Positions 28,548 through 38,556 are shown, counted from the first letter of the stretch. The stretch: DNA of 64,000 nt from Paraprevotella sp. (GCA_017937925.1 JAGBCQ010000008.1:1-64000), one strand, 5' to 3'. Notes: generated by a model from the sequence alone, not told the origin. Program-made: numbers and translations.

Positions 28548-30869
28548 TTATTGTATGCTGACTTTCAACGGGTTTTTCATATCTTTTGCATACTTCTTCA
28601 ATGTTGCTTGCCACAAATTGAAGTCAGGCATATCGTATTTGCTCCATGCCGAACCGAAATAATAAGTGTAAGCTTGACCCGGAATGTATTCGCCAATACC
28701 AACCACATGACCTACTCCCCCTGCTGTTTCTTTTTCCAACGGCAGATACTTAACGGTCTTTAGTGTCGGGAACACACAACCTATATATACTTGTCCGTTC
28801 ATCACTTCAGGATGATCCATCGCATCGGCATAAGCCACATAACCTTCCTTTTTGTTCATGGCATACGCCTTATCATCACTCTTATGTACCACAATACCTG
28901 CAGCCACTTTGTGCGCTTCTGTCAATCCTGCGTAGCTTACTTCGCACTTATTTAAATGCGTACCTTTATCAAGCGTAATTACGCGAGTTTCCTCGACAAT
29001 ATCATTCACGCCCATCTTCTTTGCTGCAAATGTCATTTTAACAGTGAAGCGCAAAGGACCATTATCAAGAATTTCTACATTCTTATAACAACCGGGATAA
29101 ACTAATTGGTTGCCTTCCATCAACGCCGGCGTTCCCGCACCCAAAGTGGCACCAACAGTATAAGCATCCATACCGAAACCGCGATCACGATGATAAGTCA
29201 GTGTTCGATGCAATTCGCTACACTCATTGCCGCGTCCTGCCTTACGCAGACGGTCCTGCAATCCGTATGAAGTCAACTCGCTATTGTAGAATGTTTCCAA
29301 CATAGGATAAGGCACATTCTTGTTGAAGGCATCAAAGCCATAAATGTGTTGTCCTTTCTTTTCTATAGCCGGACCATAGGCTCTCCAACCATTACGGTCG
29401 TTTTCCCATGCGAGGTCGTCCTCTCTGTTTGGCCACACTCTGCCGTAGGCTGCAAATTTATATATGCTTGGTACACCTTTCATGATGTTCAACTCTACGG
29501 TCGTATTAGGACGTACATTGACATACAAAAGAATTTTACCATCATGAGTTATTTGATAAGGAACTTCAGTGCGGTCTGCATCGCGTACCACGAACTGATA
29601 ACCGCCACAAATACCTAACTTGTTAAACACGGTCTTTGCGTCCAATTCAATTACATTGTTTCTATTGTCATTGGTTTCGTTAGTTACCGAAACTTTTACC
29701 TTTGGTGAATTGTTATTTGTATTCACCGTTGCATCTAAATAGCGCACACGTTCGCACGCTGCCAACAACCATGCTCCTGTTCCAAATGGTGCTTGTGACT
29801 TGGCATTCACAGTGCGGGTTGGGTCGGGTTTCTCACCAATAGGTTGTACATAACCGATACTTCCATCCGGCTGCAAGGCCGTCTTCTCCAAATAATTCCA
29901 AGCCTTTTCTATCACTTTTGCATAATCAGCTTTGTTAAGATAACCATTGTTGACACCCCACATCAAACCGTATGCAAAAAATCCTGTACCGCTTGTTTCT
30001 GGACCCGGAGCGTCTTCCTCGCACAACATACTGCGACTCCAATATCCATCGGGACGTTGGCAACGTGCCACACCTTGTGACAATTCCTTAAAACGCTTTA
30101 CGAAAAAGTCACGGTGCTCATAATCTTTGGGCATATCTGCAAGTACCTTAGCTAATCCCGCTAATACCCATCCGTCACCACGTGCCCAGAAACTTTTTCC
30201 ACCTGAGGCTGTCTTGACTTTCGGATAAATGTACTTGGCATCGCGGTAGTAAAGTTGAGCCTCAGCATCGTACATCAAACTATCGCTCCACAAATAATTC
30301 TCGTACAAACGATCCAAGTACATCTTGTCACCGGTCAACTTATACATTTTGGTCATTACCGGCATAACCATATATAATGCGTCCGACCACCACCAAAATT
30401 TATTCTCATTCATGTGGCAAGCGTAACTCATCACTTCTTTGGCACGAGCCACCTTGTAATCGGCCGGATTCAAGTTATACATATCGATATAAGTTTGGAA
30501 ACAAATCTGCCAATCGCCGAAAAGGACGAAGTCCTGACCTTCTCCGTAAGTCTTATATCTCCAGTTGCGTTTGTCATTGCTATTGGCACCACGCCAACGG
30601 TTATGTTCACACCATTGGTTGCTATAATCGTAATAAGCCGCCTTACCGGTCAGTTTGTACACTTCCATATTACCTGTATAATAAGCCGCATGGTCCCAAA
30701 AAGCCCACTTCTTTGGCGAATTATTGGCTTGCCAATAGTCGTTAGCCTTTTCTATCAGTCGCATAACTTCTGCCGAATTGGACTGAGTTTGACCGCATAA
30801 AGGCCACAACATCGCGCTGAAAAGACACAGCGCCAACATTCTCTTGATTCCGTTTTTTGTGTGTTTCAT
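28548..30869 (-). CDS. GH105-DUF4861 two-domain secreted protein
   Basis: A 773-residue protein from the ATG at 30869 (a second ATG at 30881 would add MIIY). A signal peptide ends near LCG/QTQ (about 27). Residues 30-385 are an (alpha/alpha)6 barrel of GH105, the unsaturated rhamnogalacturonyl hydrolase family, with the likely catalytic Asp in WWWSDALYM near residue 160. Residues 395-773 match the DUF4861 beta-rich domain. Such fusions act on unsaturated pectin fragments made by lyases. Specificity is inferred. A short possible lipobox (PLCG) could instead make it a lipoprotein. It is alone on its transcript. Confidence 0.85.
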   Translation of the reverse strand: MKHTKNGIKRMLALCLFSAMLWPLCGQTQSNSAEVMRLIEKANDYWQANNSPKKWAFWDHAAYYTGNMEVYKLTGKAAYYDYSNQWCEHNRWRGANSNDKRNWRYKTYGEGQDFVLFGDWQICFQTYIDMYNLNPADYKVARAKEVMSYACHMNENKFWWWSDALYMVMPVMTKMYKLTGDKMYLDRLYENYLWSDSLMYDAEAQLYYRDAKYIYPKVKTASGGKSFWARGDGWVLAGLAKVLADMPKDYEHRDFFVKRFKELSQGVARCQRPDGYWSRSMLCEEDAPGPETSGTGFFAYGLMWGVNNGYLNKADYAKVIEKAWNYLEKTALQPDGSIGYVQPIGEKPDPTRTVNAKSQAPFGTGAWLLAACERVRYLDATVNTNNNSPKVKVSVTNETNDNRNNVIELDAKTVFNKLGICGGYQFVVRDADRTEVPYQITHDGKILLYVNVRPNTTVELNIMKGVPSIYKFAAYGRVWPNREDDLAWENDRNGWRAYGPAIEKKGQHIYGFDAFNKNVPYPMLETFYNSELTSYGLQDRLRKAGRGNECSELHRTLTYHRDRGFGMDAYTVGATLGAGTPALMEGNQLVYPGCYKNVEILDNGPLRFTVKMTFAAKKMGVNDIVEETRVITLDKGTHLNKCEVSYAGLTEAHKVAAGIVVHKSDDKAYAMNKKEGYVAYADAMDHPEVMNGQVYIGCVFPTLKTVKYLPLEKETAGGVGHVVGIGEYIPGQAYTYYFGSAWSKYDMPDFNLWQATLKKYAKDMKNPLKVSIQ

Positions 30870-30913
30870 ATATATTATCATTTAATAATTAGTTCACTTT
30901 TGTCCAACACGTA

Positions 30914-30921
30914 CAAAAGTA
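30914..30921 (-). promoter_or_regulatory. -7 element of the GH105 gene
   Basis: Reads TACTTTTG on the minus strand, 44 bp before the ATG at 30869. Confidence 0.6.
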
Positions 30922-30948
30922 AGGAAAAAAACATTAAAGAAGAAGTTT

Positions 30949-31884
30949 TTAACCGATTACCTTTGTATAGAGTCGCCCTTGATAGGTTGCCCGCTCACGC
31001 ATCCGTTTCTTGATACGTTCTGTTATCTCATAGTTTTTCAGTCCCCAATCAGGTGCAATCAACAGTTCTTTGGGAGATTGGGAAACGAAACGTTCCAGAA
31101 CCAAATCGGGACGTAAATGCTCCACATAATCAATGACCAAATCAATATATTCATCAGCCGTATAGAGATGAAAATCTTTCGGACTTTGCTCATACTCATG
31201 CGCCATGCGTGTTCCCCTTATCAGTTGTAATTGGTGTAACTTCAGTGTAGTCAATGGTAACTCAGACAAAACCGCTGCTTGACGCATCAACTCATCATGT
31301 TCCTCGCCCGGCAGTCCTAAAATGACGTGTCCTCCTGTTCTGATACCGGCTTTAGCAGTCCGTTCCACAGCATCAATGGTCTCTGCATACGTATGTCCTC
31401 TGTTGATGCGTGCCAACGTCGCATCGTTGACGCTCTCAATTCCGTATTCCACCATCAAGAAAGTACGGCTATTCAGTTCCTTTAAATATTCCAACAACTC
31501 ATTGGGCATACAATCGGGACGTGTACCGATAACTATGCCGACAATATCATTGACTGCCAAAGCTTCTTCATACTTACTGATAACCGTCTTTACGTCGCCA
31601 TACGTATTCGTATATGCCTGGAAATATGCCAGATACTTCATATCAGGATATTTACGAGCAAAGAACCGCTTACCTTCTTCCAATTGTTCTGTCACTGTCC
31701 GTTCCGTCTTACAATAAGCCGGATTGAACGTCTGATTGTTACAATACGTACACCCACCCCATCCCTTATCGCCATTCCTATTGGGACAGGTAAAACCGGC
31801 ATTGATAGAAATCTTCTGTACCTTTATCGGCAATTGCTCACGAAGATATGTACCAAAGTCAGTGTATAAAAAAGTCGGATTCAT
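30949..31884 (-). CDS. Radical SAM protein, TIGR01212/YhcC family
   Basis: A 311-residue cytoplasmic radical SAM protein. The cluster-binding cysteines lie in CPNRNGDKGWGGCTYCNN near residues 29-46, the spaced arrangement typical of the YhcC/TIGR01212 family. YFQAYTNTYG and GTRPDCMPNELL are also family signatures. The substrate is not known. The protein is widespread in bacteria. It is monocistronic with a promoter at 31920-31927. Confidence 0.88.
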   Translation of the reverse strand: MNPTFLYTDFGTYLREQLPIKVQKISINAGFTCPNRNGDKGWGGCTYCNNQTFNPAYCKTERTVTEQLEEGKRFFARKYPDMKYLAYFQAYTNTYGDVKTVISKYEEALAVNDIVGIVIGTRPDCMPNELLEYLKELNSRTFLMVEYGIESVNDATLARINRGHTYAETIDAVERTAKAGIRTGGHVILGLPGEEHDELMRQAAVLSELPLTTLKLHQLQLIRGTRMAHEYEQSPKDFHLYTADEYIDLVIDYVEHLRPDLVLERFVSQSPKELLIAPDWGLKNYEITERIKKRMRERATYQGRLYTKVIG

Positions 31885-31919
31885 ATTGTACGATTAAGTT
31901 TGTTGTTCAAACAGCTCTA

Positions 31920-31927
31920 CAAAAGTA
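31920..31927 (-). promoter_or_regulatory. -7 element of the radical SAM gene
   Basis: Reads TACTTTTG on the minus strand, 35 bp before the start codon. Confidence 0.6.
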
Positions 31928-32063
31928 GTCTTAACTTTACACTCCCACAAACAAAAACATAAAAAACACCTCTTACGTCTTTTCCTTACGTAACTACCTT
32001 ATATAATATGAGGTGATGATAAACACTTTTACCCTCTTGCTTGTTCATCTAATCTGTTTTTCA

Positions 32064-32071
32064 TACTTTTG
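32064..32071 (+). promoter_or_regulatory. -7 element of pnuT
   Basis: TACTTTTG matches TAnnTTTG. It overlaps a TTG at 32069, excluding it as a start. No TPP riboswitch core is visible between 31928 and 32098. Confidence 0.65.
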
Positions 32072-32098
32072 CCAAACATTATGTCTGTTGCAAACATT

Positions 32099-32692
32099 AT
32101 GGAAGCAGCATTAGAATTTATTGGCACGGTAGTCGGACTGTTATACATCTGGTTGGAATACAAAGCCAGCATTCATCTTTGGATAGTGAGCATCATCATG
32201 CCCGCCATCTATTTGGTTGTTTATTATCAAGCAGGACTTTACGCCGACTTCGGCATCAATATTTACTATTTGGTTGTTGCTGCCTATGGATGGGTATTAT
32301 GGAAGTATGGCAAAAAAGGAGACAATACTTCCGATCTTGACGATAGCACAAACTCCCCTCTCCCTATCACACATTTCCCACTAAAACTGGTGCCATACGT
32401 ATCACTTATATTCAGTGGTTGCTTCCTACTCATTGCATGGATATTGATTCGTTTTACAGACAGCAACGTGCCTTGGATGGATTCGTTCACCACGGCTCTG
32501 AGTATCATCGGGATGTGGATGTTGGCAAAGAAGTATGTTGAACAGTGGACTGTATGGATTATCGTAGATATTGTGAGTGCCGGTTTGTACGTTTACAAAG
32601 AGTTATATTTCACAGCAGCCTTATATGCACTATATGCCATTATTGCCGTTTTTGGATATAAGAAATGGTTGGAAATGATGAAAAATCAATGA
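32099..32692 (+). CDS. pnuT: PnuC-family transporter, probable thiamine carrier PnuT
   Basis: An integral membrane protein of 197 residues with about seven hydrophobic segments and the PnuC core (GLLYIWLEYKAS, LYADFGINIYYL). PnuC proteins carry nicotinamide riboside, but relatives beside thiamine pyrophosphokinase (PnuT) carry thiamine, and the next gene is that kinase, overlapping by 4 bp. Thiamine uptake is therefore favoured, by context. The start is the ATG at 32099 (MEAALEF), matching the family N-terminus. An ATG at 32081 is possible but would sit almost at the transcription start. Confidence 0.85.
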   Translation: MEAALEFIGTVVGLLYIWLEYKASIHLWIVSIIMPAIYLVVYYQAGLYADFGINIYYLVVAAYGWVLWKYGKKGDNTSDLDDSTNSPLPITHFPLKLVPYVSLIFSGCFLLIAWILIRFTDSNVPWMDSFTTALSIIGMWMLAKKYVEQWTVWIIVDIVSAGLYVYKELYFTAALYALYAIIAVFGYKKWLEMMKNQ

Positions 32693-33342
32693 TGATAAAG
32701 CAACCTATCAATATGCTCTACGACCTACACTTCGACGCAGTGATACTCGGTAACGGCGACTTTCCCACCGCCGCTCTACCTTTACAAATCCTAAAAGAAA
32801 CTCCATATATCGTATGTTGTGACGGTGCAGCTGATGAATACATCCGTCGGGGGTATGTTCCCAATGCCATTGTAGGCGATGGCGACTCTTTGAGCGACAA
32901 CATCCTAAAAACGTACAATGAGATTATCCATAGGAATAGCAATCAAGAGACAAACGACCAAACTAAGGCTGTAGAGTTTTTGTTGAACAAAGGCTTTAAT
33001 AAAATAGCCATTGTTGGAGCGACCGGAAAACGTGAGGACCATACTTTAGGCAATATCAGTCTGCTTGCCGAATACATAGAAATGGGTGTGGATATCACTA
33101 TTTACACAGACTATGGTGTTTTTATCCCTTGTAGAGGAAAGAAAATTCTGCCTTCGTTCTGCCGACAACAGGTGTCTATCTTTAACATCAACGCCCACCA
33201 CATGAAGAGCGAAGGACTGCGCTACCCAATTTACGACTTTACGAATTGGTGGCAGGGCACACTCAACGAGGCTCTCTCCGAAAGTATCACCATCCACGCA
33301 GACGGTACATACATCGTATTCATGACTTACACAGCAAAATAA
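32689..33342 (+). CDS. Thiamine pyrophosphokinase
   Basis: Converts thiamine to TPP with ATP, trapping imported vitamin. The 217 residues show CCDGAADEYI, AIVGDGDSLS, NQETNDQTKAVEF and GATGKREDHTLGN, the family's active-site motifs. The start ATG at 32689 overlaps the pnuT stop (ATGA), so translation is probably coupled. An ATG at 32692 is nearly equivalent and an ATG at 32665 lies within pnuT. It is also named tnr3 or thiN in other genomes. Confidence 0.92.
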   Translation: MMIKQPINMLYDLHFDAVILGNGDFPTAALPLQILKETPYIVCCDGAADEYIRRGYVPNAIVGDGDSLSDNILKTYNEIIHRNSNQETNDQTKAVEFLLNKGFNKIAIVGATGKREDHTLGNISLLAEYIEMGVDITIYTDYGVFIPCRGKKILPSFCRQQVSIFNINAHHMKSEGLRYPIYDFTNWWQGTLNEALSESITIHADGTYIVFMTYTAK

Positions 33343-33395
33343 CACATCGTCTATCATATTTTTCGGTTTTTAACTCTCTTCTCATTTCTTTGTCG

Positions 33396-33403
33396 TATCT
33401 TTG
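33396..33403 (+). promoter_or_regulatory. -7 element of the DPP IV-like gene
   Basis: TATCTTTG lies 38 bp before the ATG at 33442. Confidence 0.6.
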
Positions 33404-33441
33404 TCTTTGAAGACATCAGATAATCAACAAAACATAAAGAT

Positions 33442-35649
33442 ATGAAAAGACAATTTTTCACCTTACTGTTATGCATGACTTGCATATTCTCTGCCACAAT
33501 ACAAGCGGAGCAACTTACCATTGCAGACCTATGCAAAGGAGTTTATAGTGCAAAAAGAATTTACGGGGTTAATCCCTTGAACGACGGCGAGAGTTATTCC
33601 CAAATGAGTGCGGACAAGACACAAATCGTCAAGTATTCCTTCAAGAACGGAGAACAAAAGGAGGTTATCTTTGACGTGGCTACGGCACGAAACGTCCGCC
33701 TATCGAGCATAGACGGTTATATCATGTCTCCCGATGAAAAGAACATATTGATACAAACCGAGACCAAACCTATTTATCGACGCTCATTTACTGCGGTATA
33801 TTACTTATATAACATTGCCAACAGGACATTGACACCGCTGTCAGCCAACGGCGCACAGCAGTCTCCTAAATTCTCACCCGATGGTAACTTAGTGGCATTT
33901 GTCAGAGATAACAATCTGTTTCTTATCAAACTTTTGTTCAATAATAGCGAGAGCCAAATCACAAAGGATGGTCAATTTAACGCTGTCATCAACGGTATTC
34001 CCGATTGGGTAAACGAGGAGGAGTTCAGTAGCAGTTGCTCATTCGATTTCAATGCCGACAATACCATGATAGCATGGATCAGATACGACGAAAGCAAAGT
34101 TTCCACTTTCTCGTTCCCGTGGTACAAAGGCAGTCATCCTGCCAAAGAGGAATATGCTGAGTACCCCGGAAGATATGAGTACAAATATCCAATGGCAGGA
34201 ACGACGAACTCTACAGTCAGCGTTCATACCTTTGACATCAAAGCTCGTGTCACTCGCACCATGCAACTGCCACTTGATGCGGAAGGTTATATCCCACGTA
34301 TTCACTTTACCAACGACCCATCAAAGTTAGCCGTCTTCACGCTTAACAGACATCAGGACTGCTTGGAAATTTACATGGCAAACCCACGCTCAACAGAATG
34401 TAAAAAGATTTTGCGCGACAACGTGGACAAATACATCAATGAGAATGTGTTCCACAGTTTGGCTTTTTACCCTAACCGCTTTGTTCTCATGAGCGAACGT
34501 AATGGTTATAACCAACTATACATGTATGACTTCAATGGTTCTATCGTCAAGAAAGTGAACAGCGGTAAAACGGTGGTCAAGACTTTCTATGGTTATGACG
34601 TAGCGTCTGGTAACTTCTACTATTCTGCATGTGATGCCGACCAACCAACTCAAACACATATCTACCGCACCGATAACAAAGGCAAGACAACCATCTTGTC
34701 AAAGAGTGAAGGTACACACAGTGCTATATTCAGCAAAAGTATGAAGTACTATATGGACGTTTATTCCAACATCAATACACCTTACATCACATCTCTTTGC
34801 GACCGCAACGGTAAGACTTTGAAAGTCATGGAAGACAACTCCAAATTGAACGATAAATTAAAAACATTGCAGTTGGGTCAACGTGAGTTCTTCTCATTCA
34901 CGACCGGTGAGGGGGTAAAACTAAATGGTTATATGGTGAAACCGGCTGACTTCAATGTCAACAAGAAATACCCTGTCATCATCTTCCAATATAGCGGTCC
35001 GGGCTCACAACAAGTCGTTGACTCATGGAGTGCCGGCAATATGGGTGGTACACTCTACGAACAATATTTGGCACAAGAGGGTTTCATCTCAGTCTGTGTG
35101 GACGGTAGAGGTACAGGTGGCCGAGGCGCAGAATTTGAAAAATGCACTTATCTAAGATTAGGTTTACTTGAGGCTAAGGACCAAGTTGAAACCGCCCTCT
35201 ACCTCGGTCAACAACCATACATTGACGCAACACGCATCGGTATATGGGGATGGAGCTACGGAGGTTTCTGCACATTGATGAGTATGAGTGAAGGCAAGCC
35301 GGTGTTCGCTGCAGGAGTAGCTGTAGCTGCACCAACAAGTTATCGTTTCTATGACACTGTATATACAGAACGATTCATGCGCACACCGAAGGAGAACGCA
35401 GACGGTTACAATGACAACCCGATGACACGAGCAGACAAGTTGCATGGTAAACTCTTGATTTGTCATGGCACTGCGGATGACAACGTACATTTCCGCAATG
35501 CGATGGAATATGCGGAGTCATTGGTGCAAGCAAACAAACCGTTCATGATGTTGCCTTACAACAATCGCAACCACAACATATTTGGTGGCAACACACGAAT
35601 CCACTTGTTTACAAGCATTACGAACTTCTTCAAGGAAAGCTTGAAATAA
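33442..35649 (+). CDS. Dipeptidyl peptidase IV, S9 family
   Basis: A secreted serine peptidase of 735 residues. The signal peptide is at 1-22 (ending IQA), a DPP IV propeller at about 60-460 (IPDWVNEEEF is a substrate-binding signature), and the hydrolase domain at 490-735. The triad is Ser in GIWGWSYGGF near 605, Asp in GTADDNVHF near 679, and His in NRNHNIFGG near 711. It removes X-Pro or X-Ala dipeptides from peptide N-termini in the periplasm, feeding amino acid use. It is single-gene, between the thiamine genes and a strong terminator. Confidence 0.95.
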   Translation: MKRQFFTLLLCMTCIFSATIQAEQLTIADLCKGVYSAKRIYGVNPLNDGESYSQMSADKTQIVKYSFKNGEQKEVIFDVATARNVRLSSIDGYIMSPDEKNILIQTETKPIYRRSFTAVYYLYNIANRTLTPLSANGAQQSPKFSPDGNLVAFVRDNNLFLIKLLFNNSESQITKDGQFNAVINGIPDWVNEEEFSSSCSFDFNADNTMIAWIRYDESKVSTFSFPWYKGSHPAKEEYAEYPGRYEYKYPMAGTTNSTVSVHTFDIKARVTRTMQLPLDAEGYIPRIHFTNDPSKLAVFTLNRHQDCLEIYMANPRSTECKKILRDNVDKYINENVFHSLAFYPNRFVLMSERNGYNQLYMYDFNGSIVKKVNSGKTVVKTFYGYDVASGNFYYSACDADQPTQTHIYRTDNKGKTTILSKSEGTHSAIFSKSMKYYMDVYSNINTPYITSLCDRNGKTLKVMEDNSKLNDKLKTLQLGQREFFSFTTGEGVKLNGYMVKPADFNVNKKYPVIIFQYSGPGSQQVVDSWSAGNMGGTLYEQYLAQEGFISVCVDGRGTGGRGAEFEKCTYLRLGLLEAKDQVETALYLGQQPYIDATRIGIWGWSYGGFCTLMSMSEGKPVFAAGVAVAAPTSYRFYDTVYTERFMRTPKENADGYNDNPMTRADKLHGKLLICHGTADDNVHFRNAMEYAESLVQANKPFMMLPYNNRNHNIFGGNTRIHLFTSITNFFKESLK

Positions 35650-35670
35650 TATAAAGCATTATACATTAAA

Positions 35671-35709
35671 CATTAAGAGGGCGACTTAAAAACGGTCGCC
35701 CTCTTAATG
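35671..35709. terminator. Terminator, 15-bp perfect stem
   Basis: CATTAAGAGGGCGAC and GTCGCCCTCTTAATG enclose a 9-nt loop between the convergent DPP IV-like gene and the methyltransferase gene, so it may serve both strands. Confidence 0.85.
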
Positions 35710-35720
35710 TATTCTTAACT

Positions 35721-36428
35721 CTACTTATATATAAGGAATATCGCAGGAATCTTAGAGATGTCGGGAAGTTCCCTTTTCTTCCACTCTTGGATAGTATAGG
35801 TCTTGATGTACTCTTCTTCGCATGTGATGCCAGCAGCAATGCACAGTTTGGTTTGAGGACGACAAGTACGCATTATCTCATCGAACATTTTTTTATTGCG
35901 ATATGGTGTTTCTATGAACAACTGAGTTTGATGTTCAGTATAGACCTTCTGTTCCAACTGCTTTAGTTTCTTCACCCTATCAGAGGGTTCTATCGGCAAA
36001 TAACCATTGAAAGCGAAACTCTGACCATTAAAACCGGACGCCATGACTGCCAAAATCATAGAAGAAGGTCCCACCAAAGGAACAACTTTCAGACCTTTAC
36101 GCTGGGCAATAGCCACTACGTCCGCTCCCGGATCAGCCACAGCCGGACATCCTGCTTCTGAAATAACACCTACAGACTGCCCTTGCTCTAACGGTCGCAA
36201 ATAAGTTGCAAACGTATCGGCTGATGCATGCTTACCCATCGGATAAAACGTCAAATCATCAATATTGATGCTACTGTCCACCTTCTTCAAGAAACGGCGT
36301 GCTGAACGAATATCTTCAACTATAAAATGCTTAATGGCACGGATAACATCCGCGTTATAACTTGGCAACACCTTTTCTATGGGTGTATCTCCTAAAGTGA
36401 CCGGAATTAAATAAAGTGCTGTTTCCAT
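35721..36428 (-). CDS. RsmI-like SAM-dependent methyltransferase
   Basis: A 235-residue tetrapyrrole-methylase-fold protein. LYLIPVTLGD at the N-terminus, GVISEAGCPAVADPGADVV near 90-108 and PLVGPSSMILAVMASGFNGQSFAFNGYLP near 120-148 are typical of 16S rRNA 2'-O-ribose methyltransferase I (RsmI). It lacks the usual N-terminal VPTPIGNL form (here IPVTLGD), so it may be a phylum-specific paralog with a different target. It begins 3 bp after the GldB-like gene, in the operon starting at mtaB. Confidence 0.8.
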   Translation of the reverse strand: METALYLIPVTLGDTPIEKVLPSYNADVIRAIKHFIVEDIRSARRFLKKVDSSINIDDLTFYPMGKHASADTFATYLRPLEQGQSVGVISEAGCPAVADPGADVVAIAQRKGLKVVPLVGPSSMILAVMASGFNGQSFAFNGYLPIEPSDRVKKLKQLEQKVYTEHQTQLFIETPYRNKKMFDEIMRTCRPQTKLCIAAGITCEEEYIKTYTIQEWKKRELPDISKIPAIFLIYK

Positions 36429-36431
36429 TAT

Positions 36432-37442
36432 TTATCTATCGGGGTTATAACCGGATTCTTGAAATAAGGTTTTATAATCGGTCATGTGCAACAAGTCTTT
36501 CATCGTCATCTTAGGATGTGTTTCCATGTAATTGCGGACGATTTGCAAACCTAACCACAGACCAATCTGATCGGGACTGTCCTTACCTATATATAAGGTG
36601 TTAGGACGTGGTTGCAGAAAACGTTTTATCATGGTTCTATCTGCCGAAGCAAAAGCATTGTTCTCCTTGAGCCAATGCCATACTCTACCCTCATTTTGGC
36701 GATACCATGCTACTTTTTGCTCATCAAACCCGGCTTCACGCGTTAAGGAAATACCACGACAATGGGCTATAATCCAATGTAATTTACCATAATCTACCAT
36801 ATAATCAAGAAGAGTATGCACTTCGCCATCTATTAAGGGATACTCATGTGAAAGGTAAAAATACAGCGCATCCGGCACCAAATGATTACGGTTCATCTTC
36901 TGATACTGCCAGTCGTAAAAATATTTCTTATATAGAGGGTAGTCACTCCCCAGATACTTATCGAGACTGATACCTAAAATACTATCTCCCACAACAATAC
37001 TCTGATTCAGTCCTGAAATTTGTGTATAAACGAGAGGAATGCGGAATGTAGAATCTACCGACTTTATCTGATTAAAAACAGAAAAAATTTCTTTTTCTTC
37101 TACGGACAGGTTGGCATATTTCTTATGAACGTCTTGCAACAAAACCTGCATGGTAGAGTCTAAAAAGTAATCACGTAAACGGCGCTCAATATGGGCATCC
37201 TCAACAGACCCAATAGTAAGCACCTCTTCTATCAACAGACGTGTGGATGCCGGATATTCAGTATTCATTCGTTGAAGAGCAGAGAAACTATTTAATGACA
37301 CGAATTCATCTACCAAGCGGTCGTAACGATAGATTCTTTCTTTTTCAGTTGTTGTTTCGTGCATGTTCCATGAAGTTGCATTCCATTCACATGATGAAAG
37401 GAACAACAACCAACAGAAACAAATATAAATAGACGCTCTCAA
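36432..37442 (-). CDS. GldB-like lipoprotein
   Basis: A 336-residue lipoprotein with lipobox LFLSSC at about Cys18. The body matches GldB in layout: IPLVYTQISGLNQSIVVGDSILGISLDKYLGSDYP, where the family has a modelled zinc-protease-like fold, then YYGK-like LDYMVDYGKLHWII near 215 and a GLQIVRNYME region. GldB is required for gliding and type IX secretion in Flavobacterium. In non-gliding Bacteroidales its role is not settled. It may matter for export of proteins with type A-like tails in this window, but that is inference. Confidence 0.7.
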   Translation of the reverse strand: MRASIYICFCWLLFLSSCEWNATSWNMHETTTEKERIYRYDRLVDEFVSLNSFSALQRMNTEYPASTRLLIEEVLTIGSVEDAHIERRLRDYFLDSTMQVLLQDVHKKYANLSVEEKEIFSVFNQIKSVDSTFRIPLVYTQISGLNQSIVVGDSILGISLDKYLGSDYPLYKKYFYDWQYQKMNRNHLVPDALYFYLSHEYPLIDGEVHTLLDYMVDYGKLHWIIAHCRGISLTREAGFDEQKVAWYRQNEGRVWHWLKENNAFASADRTMIKRFLQPRPNTLYIGKDSPDQIGLWLGLQIVRNYMETHPKMTMKDLLHMTDYKTLFQESGYNPDR

Positions 37443-37531
37443 TACTTATTTTTTGTTAAATCTCCCCACAAAAATACAACAATATTACCTTTCTGTCAAG
37501 AGTTCTGCTAAAAAAAGTGAAAATAAGAATA

Positions 37532-38545
37532 CTATTGAGGCAATCGGGAGAAATGCTTTTTCCCTTTTGCATAATATGCCCAAAGAATTGAATAAGGAAC
37601 TAGTTCTTTTATCTGTTTGCATTTTGTTCGGGCTATATTCTCAGAGCGGTCAGCGACAAATAGATGTTTGTTTTTCCTAAATTCTGTATGCGCCTTAAAT
37701 ACTGCACGGGCTGAACGCCACTCGCCTTTTAGGGTGAATTGCAATGCCGCCAACAAGTCTAACCAATACCGCATGCACATGACCGACTTTAAACTTTGAT
37801 CCGGCAAATTCTTATAAAGCATATACAGATTATTGCGGAAGTTAAGATGGGTTTTAAAGGGATTCTCTTTTGGAAGAGTTCCACCACCTACATGATAGAC
37901 TTTTGAGGTGGGAACACAGACTATACCATATCCTCTACTGCGTAAACGCCAGCAAAAGTCAATCTCCTCCATATGAGCGAAGAAACGCGCATCCAATCCG
38001 CCAACCTCCTCGTACACATCTTTGCGTACCATCAGTGCCGCACCGGTTGCCCAAAATACGGGTACAACACTATCGTACTGACCTTTATCCTCTTCTAATG
38101 TTCCGAATATTCGACCACGACAAAAAGGATAACCCAAATAATCGAGATAGCCTCCACATGCACCTGCATACTCGAAAAGATGAGGAGCATACCAACTTAA
38201 AATCTTGGGCTGAGAAGCAGCAACGTCGGTATGAACATCCATATATTGCACTAGAGGCGCCAACCAATCGTCCTTGACCTCAACGTCGGAATTCAACAGA
38301 ACAACATATTCCGCTTCTACCTTTTTGATTGCCTCATTATAACCCTCGGCGAAACCTAAATTCTTAGGGAACTGTATGATTGGAACTTGTGGAAACTCAG
38401 TTGCAAGCAATTGCAAAGACTCATCAGTGGATGCATTATCTGCTACATAAACAGTAGCGTTTGTATGTTGTAGTACGCCAGGCAGGAACCGACGCAACAT
38501 ATTCGCACCATTCCAATTCAATATAATAACCGCAACCTTTTCCAT
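37532..38545 (-). CDS. Family 2 glycosyltransferase
   Basis: A GT2 inverting glycosyltransferase of 337 residues. The GT-A fold begins VAVIILNWNGANMLRRFLPG, ADNASTDES is the nucleotide-binding segment, and LLNSDVEV near 92-98 carries the DxD-type metal site. ARFFAHMEEIDFCWRLRSRGY is the acceptor motif of rhamnosyltransferase-like enzymes. A C-terminal hydrophobic and basic region suggests membrane association. The sugar and acceptor are unknown, and cell-surface glycan or protein glycosylation is likely. It starts 11 bp after mtaB. Confidence 0.9.
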   Translation of the reverse strand: MEKVAVIILNWNGANMLRRFLPGVLQHTNATVYVADNASTDESLQLLATEFPQVPIIQFPKNLGFAEGYNEAIKKVEAEYVVLLNSDVEVKDDWLAPLVQYMDVHTDVAASQPKILSWYAPHLFEYAGACGGYLDYLGYPFCRGRIFGTLEEDKGQYDSVVPVFWATGAALMVRKDVYEEVGGLDARFFAHMEEIDFCWRLRSRGYGIVCVPTSKVYHVGGGTLPKENPFKTHLNFRNNLYMLYKNLPDQSLKSVMCMRYWLDLLAALQFTLKGEWRSARAVFKAHTEFRKNKHLFVADRSENIARTKCKQIKELVPYSILWAYYAKGKKHFSRLPQ

Positions 38546-38556
38546 CTTTTTTTGTG

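Noticed and set aside
37453..37680. 75-codon open frame on the plus strand
   Set aside because: It mostly overlaps the glycosyltransferase gene on the other strand and has no promoter or family signal.
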